Shown here piece after piece: positions 1 to 10,610 of a stretch of 64,000 bases of DNA. Below the pieces are notes generated by a model that did no database searches, had not been told where the DNA came from, and saw only the letters and a program-made list of their open reading frames with translations. A program made the position numbers and the translations under genes. Source of the DNA: Pycnopodia helianthoides (lineage: Eukaryota > Echinodermata > Asteroidea > Forcipulatida > Asteriidae); assembly GCA_032158295.1 (NCBI GenBank), contig CM063244.1, forward strand, positions 29,799,715 to 29,863,714, given 5' to 3'. How positions within the stretch are numbered: the first letter of the stretch is position 1; every line of letters begins with the position of its first letter.

Positions 1-481
1 ATTGGTATATTTGTGGATATTTTTTACAATGTCTCTGTACAAATTTGTAGTATTACCCTTTTTTGTTGTTGAAATTTTTCATTACTTTATTTATTGTTTT
101 CATTTGCTCTTTCTCATGTATTCTCGTTGTACACAGGGAAATATAATTTTATGCTTTCAAAAATTTCATTACGATAAATATTTTTGAATTTTAGGTGGAC
201 AATAATCGCAATGTTAATTTTATCCTGTTTTTAGCTGGTGATCTACAATAAATGGTGTCACATAATTGCACTTTCTAACAAAAACACCAACCAGAAAAAA
301 ACAAAAACATGTTGAAATTAAGTCTAGAAATTGGAAGCATCAGCCAACATGACCTAGAATAACTGCATCATCATCTATTGTCGAATGTTATGAGTATGTC
401 AACACGTTTTGTAGAGGCCAGGAAGATTCAAAGTAGCTGTAACAATTGTGTAATATTTTCCTTTTTCCTTTTTCATTGAAG
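1..481 (+). other. ALDH1L intron, 3' part
   Basis: This is AT-rich sequence upstream of the first visible ALDH1L exon and ends in the polypyrimidine tract and AG acceptor at 480-481. I see no exon, RNA gene or clear repeat in it. The upstream exons of the gene lie outside the window. Confidence 0.7.
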
Positions 482-575
482 GTTCCGTGGTTGGGCAGAG
501 AATGGCAGATCATCCAGACATTCGTAAGCTTGGATTCACCGGCTCTACACCCATCGGACAAACCATTATGAAGAG
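482..575 (+). CDS. ALDH1L: ALDH1L exon (NAD-site FTGST)
   Basis: The exon runs from acceptor aag at 479-481 to donor gtgaac at 576. It completes a Gly codon begun in the previous exon, reads through [18 protein letters not shown] and ends two bases into a Ser codon completed at 1459. FTGST is the conserved ALDH dinucleotide-binding loop. Confidence 0.9.
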
Positions 576-3500
576 GTGAACTACCAAAGTCAAAACAATG
601 GTGTCTGTCTGACTCAAATTGTTGCTATGTCTGGACAGAGACTCTCCTCTTGATGAGGGGAGATTTTCTTTTTCTCTGGTCAATGCCACCTGCGTGATGG
701 AGATTACAAACTTTGTTACTAAACGAAAAGATAGCTTCAAATAGATGCTGTCTTTACTGGTAACTTGGGTTGTGGCTTTGGTCCGCGGTTGCAAGCATTC
801 AAATTTTTCTACTTAGCCAAGTGGTTCACGAACCAATTATGCAAGGAATAAGATAGAACTCCCGCATGCTGCACGCGGTATTCAGGCACAATGCATAAAT
901 GTTGTTTTAAAAATAATTATAATTTCTTGTAAAGATGGCGTCATGTGGCGTCAAGTTAAAACTATCTGTAGCAGGCTGATACTTAATTTATTAAGTGCAA
1001 GCCATTATTCCCTTGGTATAGGGCACCTCTCTGAGGGAAATGAACCATTGTATTGGGACAGCTTGAGGGGTCCAAGGTAGTGACCAGGGGCAATGCATGG
1101 TGGAACATTTGAACATTTTGTTATTGGGGAGCAGCTTGAGGGGGGTCCAAGGCAGTGAGGGACACAGTGGGCGATAGGTAAGGGAGCAAATGAACATTTG
1201 TACTGGGACACACATGAGGGGATCCAGAGGCAGCTGACCAGGGGCATGCAGGGAAATGAACATTTGTACTGGGACAACTTGAGGGGTCCAAGGCAGTGAC
1301 CAGGGGCATGCAGGGAAATTACATTTTTTATTGGGACAGCTTGAGGGGCACCTAGCTAGTGACCAGGGGCATGGAGAGAAATGAACATTTGTACTGGGAA
1401 AACAGCATTTATATCCTATTTGATGTTAATTTATTTCAACTATTTTAATGGGTTTCAGTTGTGCTGAGAGTAACCTAAAGAAGTGCTCACTTGAGCTTGG
1501 TGGAAAATCTCCATTGGTCATCTTCGCTGATTGCAACATGGATACAGCTGTCAAGCAGGTCAGTCTCCAATCTGGCTCCCACTATGCCAATTGTACAATA
1601 GACCATTACACACACTGCGCTTGGTTGTCATCAGAGACCTCATTTGCATATTGATCATGTGTCTGTGCCCAAGTTTTTTTATTCGTAGAAAAGTGGCATT
1701 GTGAACTTTGTCATATTATTTTTAACTGGTACATGAGAAGCTAGATTTCAAGCTAATTTGATTGAATTCAACCTGAATGAGTGACTTCAGTCAGTTCCAT
1801 GACTGGAATTGATAGTTTGCGGACTAAGTTGTTTAAGTTTGCTGGCTTTTGTAGCCAAAATCAATGCAAAAAAATGTTTTTACAAAGCAAAGTAAATATC
1901 CTTACAATTGTATTGGCTCCAAGTTAAGTTTCGTATAATTTATAAAATTCTTTTGTTAACTTCCAAAGCTCAAACATGTCAATCTCCTGCTTATTTATCT
2001 GAACTTGTTCACCATTACTCCCCTGCTAGGACTTTACGTTCATCTCAACAGTCATTGCTTACCACTACTACTAGGCTTCTTCCATTTTTTATAGGTCAAA
2101 GATCATTTTTTTACGCTGATCCATTTCTTTGGAATAGTCTTCCTGTGCATATTCGCCAGGCTAGTTCTTTACATCGTTTTAAGTCTCTGTTAAAAACTCA
2201 TTTGTTTGAAGCTGCTTATTTGTAATCTGCTTACTTGTAATGTTTCTTTCACTTATTGTATATTTTATTGTTCTCTTTTTGCGCTTAGAGGCTTTTGCAT
2301 TAGGCGCTTTACAAATGTCTTTATTATTATTATTATTGTTATAATTATTTACCGCAAACCTAAAATCTAACATCATGTGTTTGTGTTCCTTGTTGGTGTC
2401 AGGCACTTGGAGCTGTGTTCTTCAATAAGGGAGAGAATTGTATCGCTGCTGGACGTCTCTACATAGAGGACAAGATCCATGATGAGTTCATCCAGAGAGT
2501 GGTGAGTCATGTCTTTCTGAAACTATAGAGTTTGGTGTTAGATGATGATGGTGTTTATTCGCTGAAATTATAACTGAAAACACAGAACAAAGTTATGTAT
2601 TGCATAGAGTTTCCTCTTTCTTTGGCAATATTAAAGTTGAATGACTTCTTCTATGTCATCTGATATGTCATTTTAACCTATAGTATCCTATTGTTGAGTG
2701 TCATTGCCAAGCAGTGTCTTGTACATCGGACTCGAGTCCTGGTGTTGTCAGAGTTTGGGGTTCTGTTATGTCCTTGAGCAAGACACTTAACCATTATTGC
2801 TTCGTTCTTCAGATGGGACATAAAGCTGTTGGTCCCGTGTGTTGTGTAATGCACATAAAAGAACCCAGTACACTTATCGCTAAAAGAAAAGGTGTTTCTG
2901 GAACAGCCGGCTGTAGATTGTGCTGCATCACCTTTTAAACCCATACAAGGTGCTATATAAATGGGTCTCATAATTCAAACAGCTCAACTTACCTGTAGTA
3001 AAAATAATGACCTTTTTTGTTTCGCCTGTTTGGATGTGATAAAACACAATATAATAACTTTGTACTGTTGTTGCTATTATTATTTATACAATTGTAGGGG
3101 TACCAAGTAAGCGCTCAGTATTCTTGGGCCTGCTGCAACTTACTTATTTGCATTTTTTCTTAAAAAAAATTGTTTTGGGTCCGCGACCTTCAAACCTTCC
3201 TCTTTCAGCAAGGAAAGAGCTCCTTCTATTTTTTTCTTGGTAATTCTCTTTAATTTGTGTTTGTAGGAAGCAAGGCTCTGACCATGCTCGTAATGTTCAT
3301 TATCTGGGAAGAATCACTTTTTAGATCTCCCAGTGAGTATTGTTTGGATTTATGCCATCAGAGAAATATGTTTTTTTGAGGGATAGACGAATCGTTTCTT
3401 GTCAATTTGTTTGTATTGGTAGCATGTAGTAGCCAGACACATTTTGACCCTTGACCTAGTCACACTTAAGTTGTTTGTGACTGTGCACTGTGCTATTATT

Positions 3501-6500
3501 AACTATTTGTGCATTGCTATTTTCTTGTCTAGAATAAACTAGTTACAAGATATTTATCTATTATATAAGAGTCTAATGTGCAATTTGTAGAATTTGGTGA
3601 ATGTATATCCGCTTGAATTACAGGATCGTTCCTCCCATCTCTTCCCTCTCACTACCAGGACCATATCACTTCATTGTTATTACTAGTAGTAGTAGTAGTG
3701 TAGTAGTAGTAGTAGTAGTACATGTAGTAGTAGTAGTAGTAGTAGTAGTACATATAGTAGTAGTAGTAGTACATGTACTACTAGTAGTAGTAGTAGTAGG
3801 ATTAGATTTGAAGTAAAGTCATCACAAAGGTGTTTTGACACAAGTAGACTGTATATCTCAGGTTGGATGTTTGATTAATATTAACAGGTAGAGGAAGTGA
3901 AGAAGATGAAAATCGGTGATCCCCTGGATCGATCTGTTTCCCACGGCCCTCAGAACCATCGTTCTCACCTTGAGAAGCTTCTTGAGTACTGCGAAGTTGG
4001 CAAGAAGCAAGGTGCTACGTTGGTGTATGGAGGCAAACAAGTCGACAGACCAGGTATGGGAAATCAACCATGTATCAACTTTATGGTGCCAGGGTCTTGA
4101 AGCAAGTACAGGGCTTGAAACTAAAACTGGCTTGCAGTAAGCTTGGGCGGTTCCAGAAATTTTTGACTCGTTTCCGGTTCTGAAAAAAGACTCGGTTCTG
4201 AGTCGGACCCGGTTCCACTAAATTGAATAAGAAATAAGCGGCCCTGGCCCTGGCCCCGATCGTACTCGCACAATTATGAGCTAACTGAAATATCCCAAGT
4301 CTAGCACTGAAGCACTGAGTGCTGATTCTCCAGTAGTTTGTGTTCACATGTATGAATGTACTGTATGAGCCAACTTCACTAGCCATGTACATGTATTACT
4401 GCAGTAGCTACTACTAAGAGTTTGCCACGCGCATGGTCGGCTGTGTGACCTGGAAATTTGGACCACTCCATTACACGTTTTAGGGGAGAACAGTTTTGAC
4501 TCTCAATACCTTAATGCTGTTGGTCAATCATAATGAATTTAACATGTTTGACAAAATTTAACATGTAAGAAAGAGGAACTCTCTGTAAAAAAAAATCCGC
4601 CAACGTACAATGGATTGCCCAACGACACGTACTGTAGTGTTATAGCGTATAGCTCAATGCTCTTTGGCCGGTTTGTGGTTTGCAATGGTACATGATTTAC
4701 ACACAGTGCAGGGCCATTAGTATAACAATACTTTTACATTCGCGCTTTGTAGGCCGCCCAGAGCGCAGAGCAGTGGCATTTGCAAGTTCCATATTTATTC
4801 ATGGTAGGGGGCCACTACTTTCAACTTGTCAAGTGTCAATCGCGCATGGTCCAATGGCTCGCTGAACCTGCATTCTTACGTGATATTTGTTACACCTTCT
4901 TGTCAGCTCTAAAGTCTTTGCTGTGTCTGCGGTCAATTCTTACCTCATTAGGACTCAATTTACAGACTTGGTTCAATTATTCTTCACTGAATTCGGTAAG
5001 CCAGTCCTGGGACCAGCTTCACAGAGAAGTTTGGACTCGGTCTGGGTGATTGGGACTAGGTTATTTGAAGTTGGAATTGGCAAAAGCGGGTTCCCGGTTA
5101 TGCATAGGAGCGGACCCTTGGGTCCGGTTCTCAATTTGGAACTGGGTAGAATCGGGTAACCGAAGGAACCGCCCAAGCTTAGCCTGCAGGCCCGAGGCCA
5201 GTGATTTTAGAATCGGGCTAGTAAACTCTTGACTGGACAAGTCCATCAGTCTTGTGTTTTTCAATGGAATAATAAAAGGCTACTTCAGTGTGTAATATCT
5301 TGAAGAAAAAATGTTGACCATGAATCTGATGAATATCTTTCAATTCTGTTGAGTATCCATGTATACATGTACTTGAGATAGATCTTCTCTTAGTGCTTGT
5401 TCAACTCATATTGATTCTGGTCTGGTAAAATAAATGCTGGTCCACTTTTAGTTTTGAGCTATAGGTCCTTAAGGCTTACTACCTTGTCGATATGCCACGT
5501 AAAAGTTTGTAATTAATGAATAATAAATCAGCTGAAAATATACCTGACACGTCACTCAAAAAAGTGGATTCCCAGGCTAAAGACAGTGTTGTTGGTTTGG
5601 GGCAAGCTTTTGTATAGAAACCTTTGGTACCATTGTGCCATGCACATTCATTCAGAATTGTGTATTGGTGTTTGCCATTTCTTTCACAGCTATGCAAAGC
5701 TTGCCCCTAACCATGTGACAAAGCAGTCTGTAGTCTGAGGAATTACAATTTAAGTATTGTACCAAATCTTTTTTAAAATGTGACTCGCAGATGGCTTCTT
5801 TGAAAAAAGTTTAAGGTTTCAACCGAAGTGCAGTGCCGAGTTCAAGAGTCAAAGATAGACTTTAAAACCCCCTCTCCCCTCTACAGATTTGACAGCATAA
5901 ATATTTTCAGCATAAATACTTTAAAAATGAATGTTTTTGTTTCTTGTTTCTGTTCAGGTCTGTTCATGGAACCCACTGTGTTCACAAATGTGAAGGATGA
6001 CATGATGATGGCACAAGAGGAGTCGTTTGGACCCGTCATGATTGTCAGCAAGTTCAATGCAATGTAAGGGTTTACTCTGAACATAGGAAATGCCCATAGT
6101 TAATATGAACTTGTTCACCTAATGTATTTTTGAAAAATGGAAACAAAATTATAACAGGAAAGAAAAATTCAATCAGAATTTTTGAGCACGGAAACTAAAA
6201 ATAAAATATTTTTGCACCTTTAATAGCTTCAATTAATAGAATTTCAATACTCAAACTTGCGCTCATTCCCAAAGAGCAGATGTAATAAGTTTATAAAGAT
6301 AAATGGGCACACACATTAAATACATGCACTAACCCTAACCCTAAGACAAATACGCATATCGCCATGCAATATGTGCAAAACTTGCAACAGGCAAATTGTT
6401 TGTATACGACTGGTCTTGTGGGAAAATAAATGTGCTCTCTCTCGTTTAAAGCTCAAATGGAAAAAAAGAGTGAGTCCAAAGGTCGCAGACCCAAACTTAA

Positions 6501-8500
6501 CTTTTTGTTGTAAATATGCTATATTACATTTATATACAAAATTTTATTTCTCTTTTAATAACCTTGGCTGCGGCTTAGTTCCTTTTATAAACATTTCACT
6601 GTTGTTGCATGTTTATTTTTTTTGTATCTATAACCTTATTCCATTTATGTTTTTGTTGTAAAGCGCTTGTGCCTTTTAAATTGTTAAATCCATTGGTATT
6701 TCCTTCCTTGTTAAGCTTTGGAGTTTATGCTTTAGATGTAAGGTGCATTAGGTGCTATATAAGGTATATTATTTATTAGAAGTAGTATTAATATTATTAG
6801 TAGTAGTATTATTAATTACAAAGTTGAATAAGTTGAACACTGAGGGCGCACTTGGTTTCCCTACCGTAGTAAAAGCAGACCTTTGCTTTACTTTCTAGGT
6901 TACATGAATGGGTTCTGAACTTTGAACAAACTGTGGAGATAGTAATTAATATGAGTGTGATTCTCTTTTAACAGGGACATAGATGGTATGTTGAGAAGTG
7001 CTAATGGGACTGAGTATGGTCTGGCATCAGGTGTGTTCACTAATGACATCAGCAAGGCCTTGTACTGCAGTGACAAGCTCAATGCTGGTACTGTCTTCGT
7101 CAACACCTACAACAAGACTGATGTTGCTGCACCATTTGGTGGATTCAAGCAATCTGGATTTGGCAAAGATTTGGGTAAGTTGCAATTACAAAGAGTTTTT
7201 CTCTCCAGACAAGTTTTCATGAGATGCCGTCCAGAATTATGGAATTATTTTGAGTAGTAATTGTTGGATATTACATAATAATAAACCTTTTTATAAGCAT
7301 GTCAATGGCTGTTCAGAGCTAGTGGGCCTGCCACAAGGCACTGCCTGACATTGCCTCATTCTATTCTCACGGCTTATGACTTTAAACTCAACCCTTTGGT
7401 CATCACACACTTAACTTTAGGGTATTCAGGTTGGCTAAGTGGTTTCTTCCATACCTTTGGCCCTTGTGAACCCTGGCTGGAAGCCTTGCATGTGGATTAG
7501 GGTTTCAGTCCATATCTGACTTGTTGGTTTTCCACATTTGGGGTTTTCCTCAAACTCCTAAAACCTGTAATTTTTTTTGGCATCTCTTCTACTTAGGTAT
7601 CTTCAGGCCTATGGGTCACAGTGCTTGTCACTTTGAGGGTCCCTTGGTTTCATTACTAGAAAGATGTTATAATAACAATAATATAATAATTCAACTAGAA
7701 AAACACATTAATACGCCAAATTGAAACCAAGATCTCACATACACTTTACAGCTACAAATACCTTGAACATGTATACAGCTTGCTTGCAAGGTTTGCTTTT
7801 ATAGCCTTCTGATACTGACATTTGGATGGGAAAACGTGTGAGATTCCTACAAATACATGTGGATTGTAAAAAATCTTGCAAACTACTCAAATGTCAGGTT
7901 CACTAGTCCAGCGAACAAGTAACAAAAACAGATAAGGGAAATTCACTGACCTATTGTTCACAATTCACTGACCTATTGTTTACAATTCACTGACCTATTG
8001 TTTACAATTCACTGACCTATTGTTTACAATTCACTGACCTATTGTTTACAATTCACTGACCTATTGTTTACAATTCACTGACCTATTGTTTACAATTCAC
8101 TGACCTATTGCTTACAATTCACTGACCTATTGTTTACAATTCACTGACCTATTGTTTACAATTCACTGACCTATTGTTTACAATTCACTGACCTATTGTT
8201 TACAATTCACTGACCTATTGTTTACAATTCGCTGACCTATTGTTTACAATTCACTGACCTATTGTTTACAATTCACTGACCTACTGTTTACAATTCACTG
8301 ACCTATTGTTTACAATTCACTGACCTATTGTTTACAATTCACTGACCTATTGTTTACAATTCACTGACCTATTGTTTACAATTCACTGACCTATTGTTTA
8401 CAATTCCTGACCTATTGTTTACAATTGGTTTTCTTTTTCCACAGGCATGGAGGCCATGAATGAATACCTGAAGACCAAGACGGTGACTGTGGAGTATTGA
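482..8500 (+). CDS. ALDH1L: ALDH1L, 10-formyltetrahydrofolate dehydrogenase, C-terminal part (7 exons)
   Basis: The gene oxidises 10-formyl-THF to THF and CO2 with NADP+, in one-carbon metabolism. The window encodes about 272 C-terminal residues, all within the aldehyde dehydrogenase domain; the N-terminal hydrolase and carrier domains lie upstream of position 1. Exons are 482-575, 1459-1558, 2403-2501, 3888-4053, 5958-6063, 6975-7174 and 8445-8500, and every junction is GT-AG with matching phase. Visible family motifs are FTGST (dinucleotide site), LELGGKSP with the general-base Glu, GENCIAAGR with the catalytic Cys, ESFGP, and the conserved stretch around [20 protein letters not shown]. The tail ends KTVTVEY, as in ALDH1L1 and ALDH1L2. 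I see no break. Whether it corresponds to the cytosolic or mitochondrial vertebrate paralogue cannot be told without the N-terminus. The introns hold many repeats. Confidence 0.93.
755..960 (-). repeat. Dispersed repeat, inverted partner at 23135-23345
   Basis: The sequence from aacttgggttgtgg through gccaagtggttcac, aactcccgc..cgcggtatt and gtaaagatgg matches the reverse complement of 23135-23345 in the same order with short indels. It is an interspersed repeat of unknown class in an ALDH1L intron. Confidence 0.65.
1021..1400 (+). repeat. Degenerate tandem repeat, about 62-bp unit
   Basis: About six diverged copies of a unit containing gacagcttgaggggtcc, gtgaccaggggcatg and aatgaacatttgtactggg lie head to tail, ending about 60 bp before the 1459 exon. 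Open frames on the minus strand here are by-products of the repeat. Confidence 0.8.
1459..1558 (+). CDS. ALDH1L: ALDH1L exon (general-base Glu)
   Basis: The acceptor is tttcag and the donor gtcagt. The reading frame gives [19 protein letters not shown]; the Glu of LELGGKSP is the general base in the ALDH family. The exon ends in phase 0. Confidence 0.92.
1908..2350 (+). mobile_element. 3' end of a CR1/L2-type non-LTR retrotransposon
   Basis: The frame beginning near 1908 reads [18 protein letters not shown], then [18 protein letters not shown] and [14 protein letters not shown], the characteristic C-terminal tail of non-LTR reverse-transcriptase polyproteins (known family pattern). It is followed by gcgctttacaaatgtc and a TTA-repeat tail at about 2318-2340, the usual 3' end of such elements. 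Only the 3' truncated end is present, in an ALDH1L intron. Confidence 0.8.
2403..2501 (+). CDS. ALDH1L: ALDH1L exon (catalytic Cys)
   Basis: Thirty-three whole codons between acceptor gtgtcag and donor gtgagt. The motif [13 protein letters not shown] contains the catalytic cysteine (Cys707 in rat FDH numbering, from family knowledge). Confidence 0.93.
2690..2970 (+). mobile_element. SINE-like or LINE-tail interspersed repeat
   Basis: It contains ttgagcaagacacttaacc, a phrase repeated in variant form at 10420, 55006 and 55920, and ends ggtgctatataaatgg, a 3' end typical of non-LTR-mobilised repeats. A weak box-B-like ggactcgagtcc lies near 2727. Class is uncertain. Confidence 0.55.
3679..3800 (+). 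repeat. (TAG)n microsatellite
   Basis: An almost pure trinucleotide run of TAG/GTA interrupted by acatgta and acatata. The long valine-rich open frame across it is an artefact. Confidence 0.95.
3888..4053 (+). CDS. ALDH1L: ALDH1L exon
   Basis: Acceptor taacag, donor gtatgg. It encodes [18 protein letters not shown] and [12 protein letters not shown] and ends after the first base of a Gly codon. It aligns with the vertebrate segment KMKIGNPLERDTNHGPQNH without gaps. Confidence 0.92.
4138..5181. mobile_element. DNA-transposon-like element with 17-bp terminal inverted repeats
   Basis: TAAGCTTGGGCGGTTCC at 4138-4154 is repeated exactly in inverse at 5165-5181. Subterminal regions at both ends are rich in ggttcc/ggtccgg motifs. 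If TA is the target duplication the inverted repeat begins AGCTTGGG. No transposase frame is visible, so it is probably non-autonomous. It lies in an ALDH1L intron. Confidence 0.65.
5190..5265 (-). repeat. Dispersed repeat, partner at 48672-48760
   Basis: The reverse complement reads ttgaaaaacacaagac, then gagtttact and atcactggcctcgggcct, matching the plus strand at 48672-48760 over about 75 bases without gaps. Confidence 0.7.
5958..6063 (+). CDS. ALDH1L: ALDH1L exon (ESFGP)
   Basis: Acceptor gttcag, donor gtaagg. It encodes [14 protein letters not shown] and the conserved [13 protein letters not shown], whose Glu contacts the dinucleotide ribose in this family. It ends two bases into a Met codon. 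Confidence 0.92.
6640..6815 (+). mobile_element. Non-LTR retrotransposon 3' tail
   Basis: Contains gtaaagcgcttgtgcc, ggtgcattaggtgctatat and a TTA/TAG-rich tail, the same kind of 3' end as at 2230-2350 and 54560-54715. No coding part is recognised. Confidence 0.55.
6975..7174 (+). CDS. ALDH1L: ALDH1L exon ([10 protein letters not shown])
   Basis: Acceptor aacag, donor gtaagt. It encodes [16 protein letters not shown] and the highly conserved INTYN-type segment [16 protein letters not shown]. It ends one base into a Gly codon completed at 8445. Confidence 0.93.
7425..7700 (+). mobile_element. tRNA-derived SINE
   Basis: TGGCTAAGTGG at 7432-7442 is a perfect Pol III A box and ggtttcagtcc at 7501-7511 a good B box. 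The 3' part ends near 7670-7700 in an ATA-rich tail. It lies in the last ALDH1L intron. Confidence 0.6.
7941..8427 (+). repeat. 22-bp minisatellite, about 22 copies
   Basis: Unit acaattcactgacctattg plus ttt, nearly identical in all copies; the last copy lacks two bases. It ends 17 bp before the acceptor AG of the last ALDH1L exon. Each unit has CTGAC, which resembles a branch-site consensus. Confidence 0.97.
8445..8500 (+). CDS. ALDH1L: ALDH1L last exon and stop
   Basis: Acceptor ccacag directly after the 22-bp minisatellite. It encodes [17 protein letters not shown] and the TGA stop at 8498-8500. The C-terminus matches family members. Confidence 0.92.
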
Positions 8501-8550
8501 GGTGCAAGCTTTTCAGCATTTGTATTGATACAAATCAACACATACAGACC

Positions 8551-8702
8551 TTGGACCAATTTCACAAACCTGCTAAGCTCGAAACAAATTTGCCAAGTAG
8601 ATTGATTGCCCCTTCATTCAACAAGCCACACACATTTAATGGCAAGTTTGTCTTGTATTCCTGCTGGTAGACTGGCTTGCTTAGCAATTTGACGAAATTG
8701 GC
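8551..8702. mobile_element. Degenerate inverted-repeat MITE in the ALDH1L 3' flank
   Basis: Ends ggaccaatttcacaaacctg and its approximate inverse ttagcaatttgacgaaattgg, with gctaagc just inside both ends. It resembles the CAG-flanked family at 24621-24802. It probably lies in the 3' UTR. Confidence 0.55.
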
Positions 8703-10320
8703 TATGTACATCAAGTGGATTTACACATTTTAAACTGTACAACTGTGTTGTTAAATTGCTTACAAGCTGCACAACTTAAAAAGTAAATCAACAAAAAACA
8801 AATTGTTCTTTTGTTTTGTTTTTTGTAGTGATTATAATAATTGTACATTTGATAACATATCAGTGATTGCCTTAACTGATTGCAGATAATCTTCAAAAGT
8901 TGTGCCCAATCTGCTTCCGCAAAAAAAAGAGTGCAAAGACTAAGTCCTAAGGTTGTCATTTTAATAATGAAATGCTACTCTCCAGCATCAGCACATATTT
9001 AAGTGCTGTCTGCATCTTCAAGATTCTGCTTTTGTTTAAAGAAATACTTTAACCTGTGTTCATAAACACCCCAGACAGTTTCAGCAATCCTATTGGTTGA
9101 AAAGCGATCACATGATCATAATTACCGGTTGTAAGCTGCCGATAAAGGCACAGTGGAGCTGTTGAAGACCAGTTGGATAGAAAACGCATATTTGCGCAGG
9201 TGCTGATAGTGTGTAACCAATACATACAGGTACTTAATGTAACTATTGCAAAAACTATACCTTACTATTTCACTTCAGCCCGCCACTACCGTAGTGGTTC
9301 CATGATGAGACAATGGAAATTGTCACAACAATTTCAAAGGATTGGTAAATGAGTAACCTCCTTTTGACCTGTTCATGAGTGCGCCCTACTACAGTGTTGT
9401 CATGTGCATAAGGGTCTATAGAATGATTGCAAAGTACATATCCACACAACCCTGGAGTGTCCAGCTGTAATGCCCTTGCGTAATGGGGCCTGTAGGCAGG
9501 AATTTTAAACTAATAGAAACAGCAAAAGCCACCTTTTTTAGCACATTTGGCTCTGTTCTTGATCATAGATTCAAGACCCTGCTGGTCTTAAACTGTTATT
9601 TTTTTCTTTTTTTAAGCATGTGACTTTTTTTGTGGGAGCAGGTATTTATCATGTATATGACCGTAATACATAATGATTACTAACAATCAGTGTAGTAGAC
9701 TTATAAGCAAGACGTCAGAAATGTTTTGTCAACCTTTACAGTCTTAAATTGCTAACCTTTTTTCTCTCTTTTTTGTTCTTCTATTTTACTCAAATTTATT
9801 TTGCCAATAGAGGAAAGGTCTACCTGAAGTTATTTTATAAATTAGAAAAATAGTTATGCGAGTAATTGTACTTTATTGTCAATGTGCTTATAGCGATGCT
9901 AAAAGAGAATGTGAAACTTTTGAATGAATTTTTGAATGCTCGATTTTGTTCTGTTTTGAATCGTCATATAATTGTGGTTTATGCAGTGATGCAGTCTACT
10001 TGTATTTTGCCAGATGCTATTCTTTCAATTGAAAGATTTTATAATATTTTTTATTAAATTTTATAGGCAATTAACTTTTCTTTAATTAATCAAAACAATT
10101 GTCCACTGTTTTTTTTTTTGTCACCTTCGAGATTGACTTCAAATATTTGTACTAATAGTGACTGCTATGAATTACTTGGAGCTTGTTTGCTTGTTTTACC
10201 TTGTTTTTCCCTTAAGGGATACTGCCCTTGTTGGGATAGTTACTGTTGTTTGCCAAATCCTGATGATCTGCAAATAAAAAGAAATATAAATAGCTATGAT
10301 TCAGTGCATCGCCTTGTGTT
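8703..10320. other. ALDH1L 3' flank, no gene seen
   Basis: AT-rich sequence probably including the end of the ALDH1L 3' UTR. I could not place a convincing polyadenylation site and see no coding exon on either strand. Confidence 0.5.
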
Positions 10321-10324
10321 GAAA

Positions 10325-10610
10325 CTTCTGGCTCTGGCCAATTGGTCCAGTTCATTGGAGTCAAGTTCCCATGGCTTAATCATCATGGTTCGATTCCCGG
10401 TCATGGCACTTGTGTCCCTGAGCAAGGAAATTTACCATGATTGCTTCTCCCCCTTGACTCTGTATGCTCCCCAGTGAGTTGAGAAAAATTGAGGAATGAC
10501 CTAAGCATGCCTGAGGAACAGGTATACTAATGTTGTAGAGGGCCTTGATCTAGCTACATAGGATATGCACGCTATATAATAAACCAACTATTATTAATAA
10601 AGGAATACAC
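10325..10610 (+). mobile_element. tRNA-derived SINE
   Basis: A-box-like tggccaattgg at 10335-10345 and a perfect B box ggttcgattcc at 10387-10397. The body has cttgtgtccctgagcaagg and gagttgagaaaaattgagg, and the 3' end is gcacgctatataataaacc. The copy at 54955-55275 is the same family; this one has an internal deletion relative to it. Confidence 0.72.

Noticed and set aside
3601..3816. Valine-rich open frame
   Set aside because: It is a translation of the TAG microsatellite.
6326..6345. Telomere-like ctaaccctaaccctaa
   Set aside because: Only two and a half units inside an intron; no wider array.
7941..8427. CRISPR-like array
   Set aside because: Units are contiguous without unique spacers and the context is a eukaryotic intron; it is a minisatellite. 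The same holds for 51170-51880 and 62158-62419.
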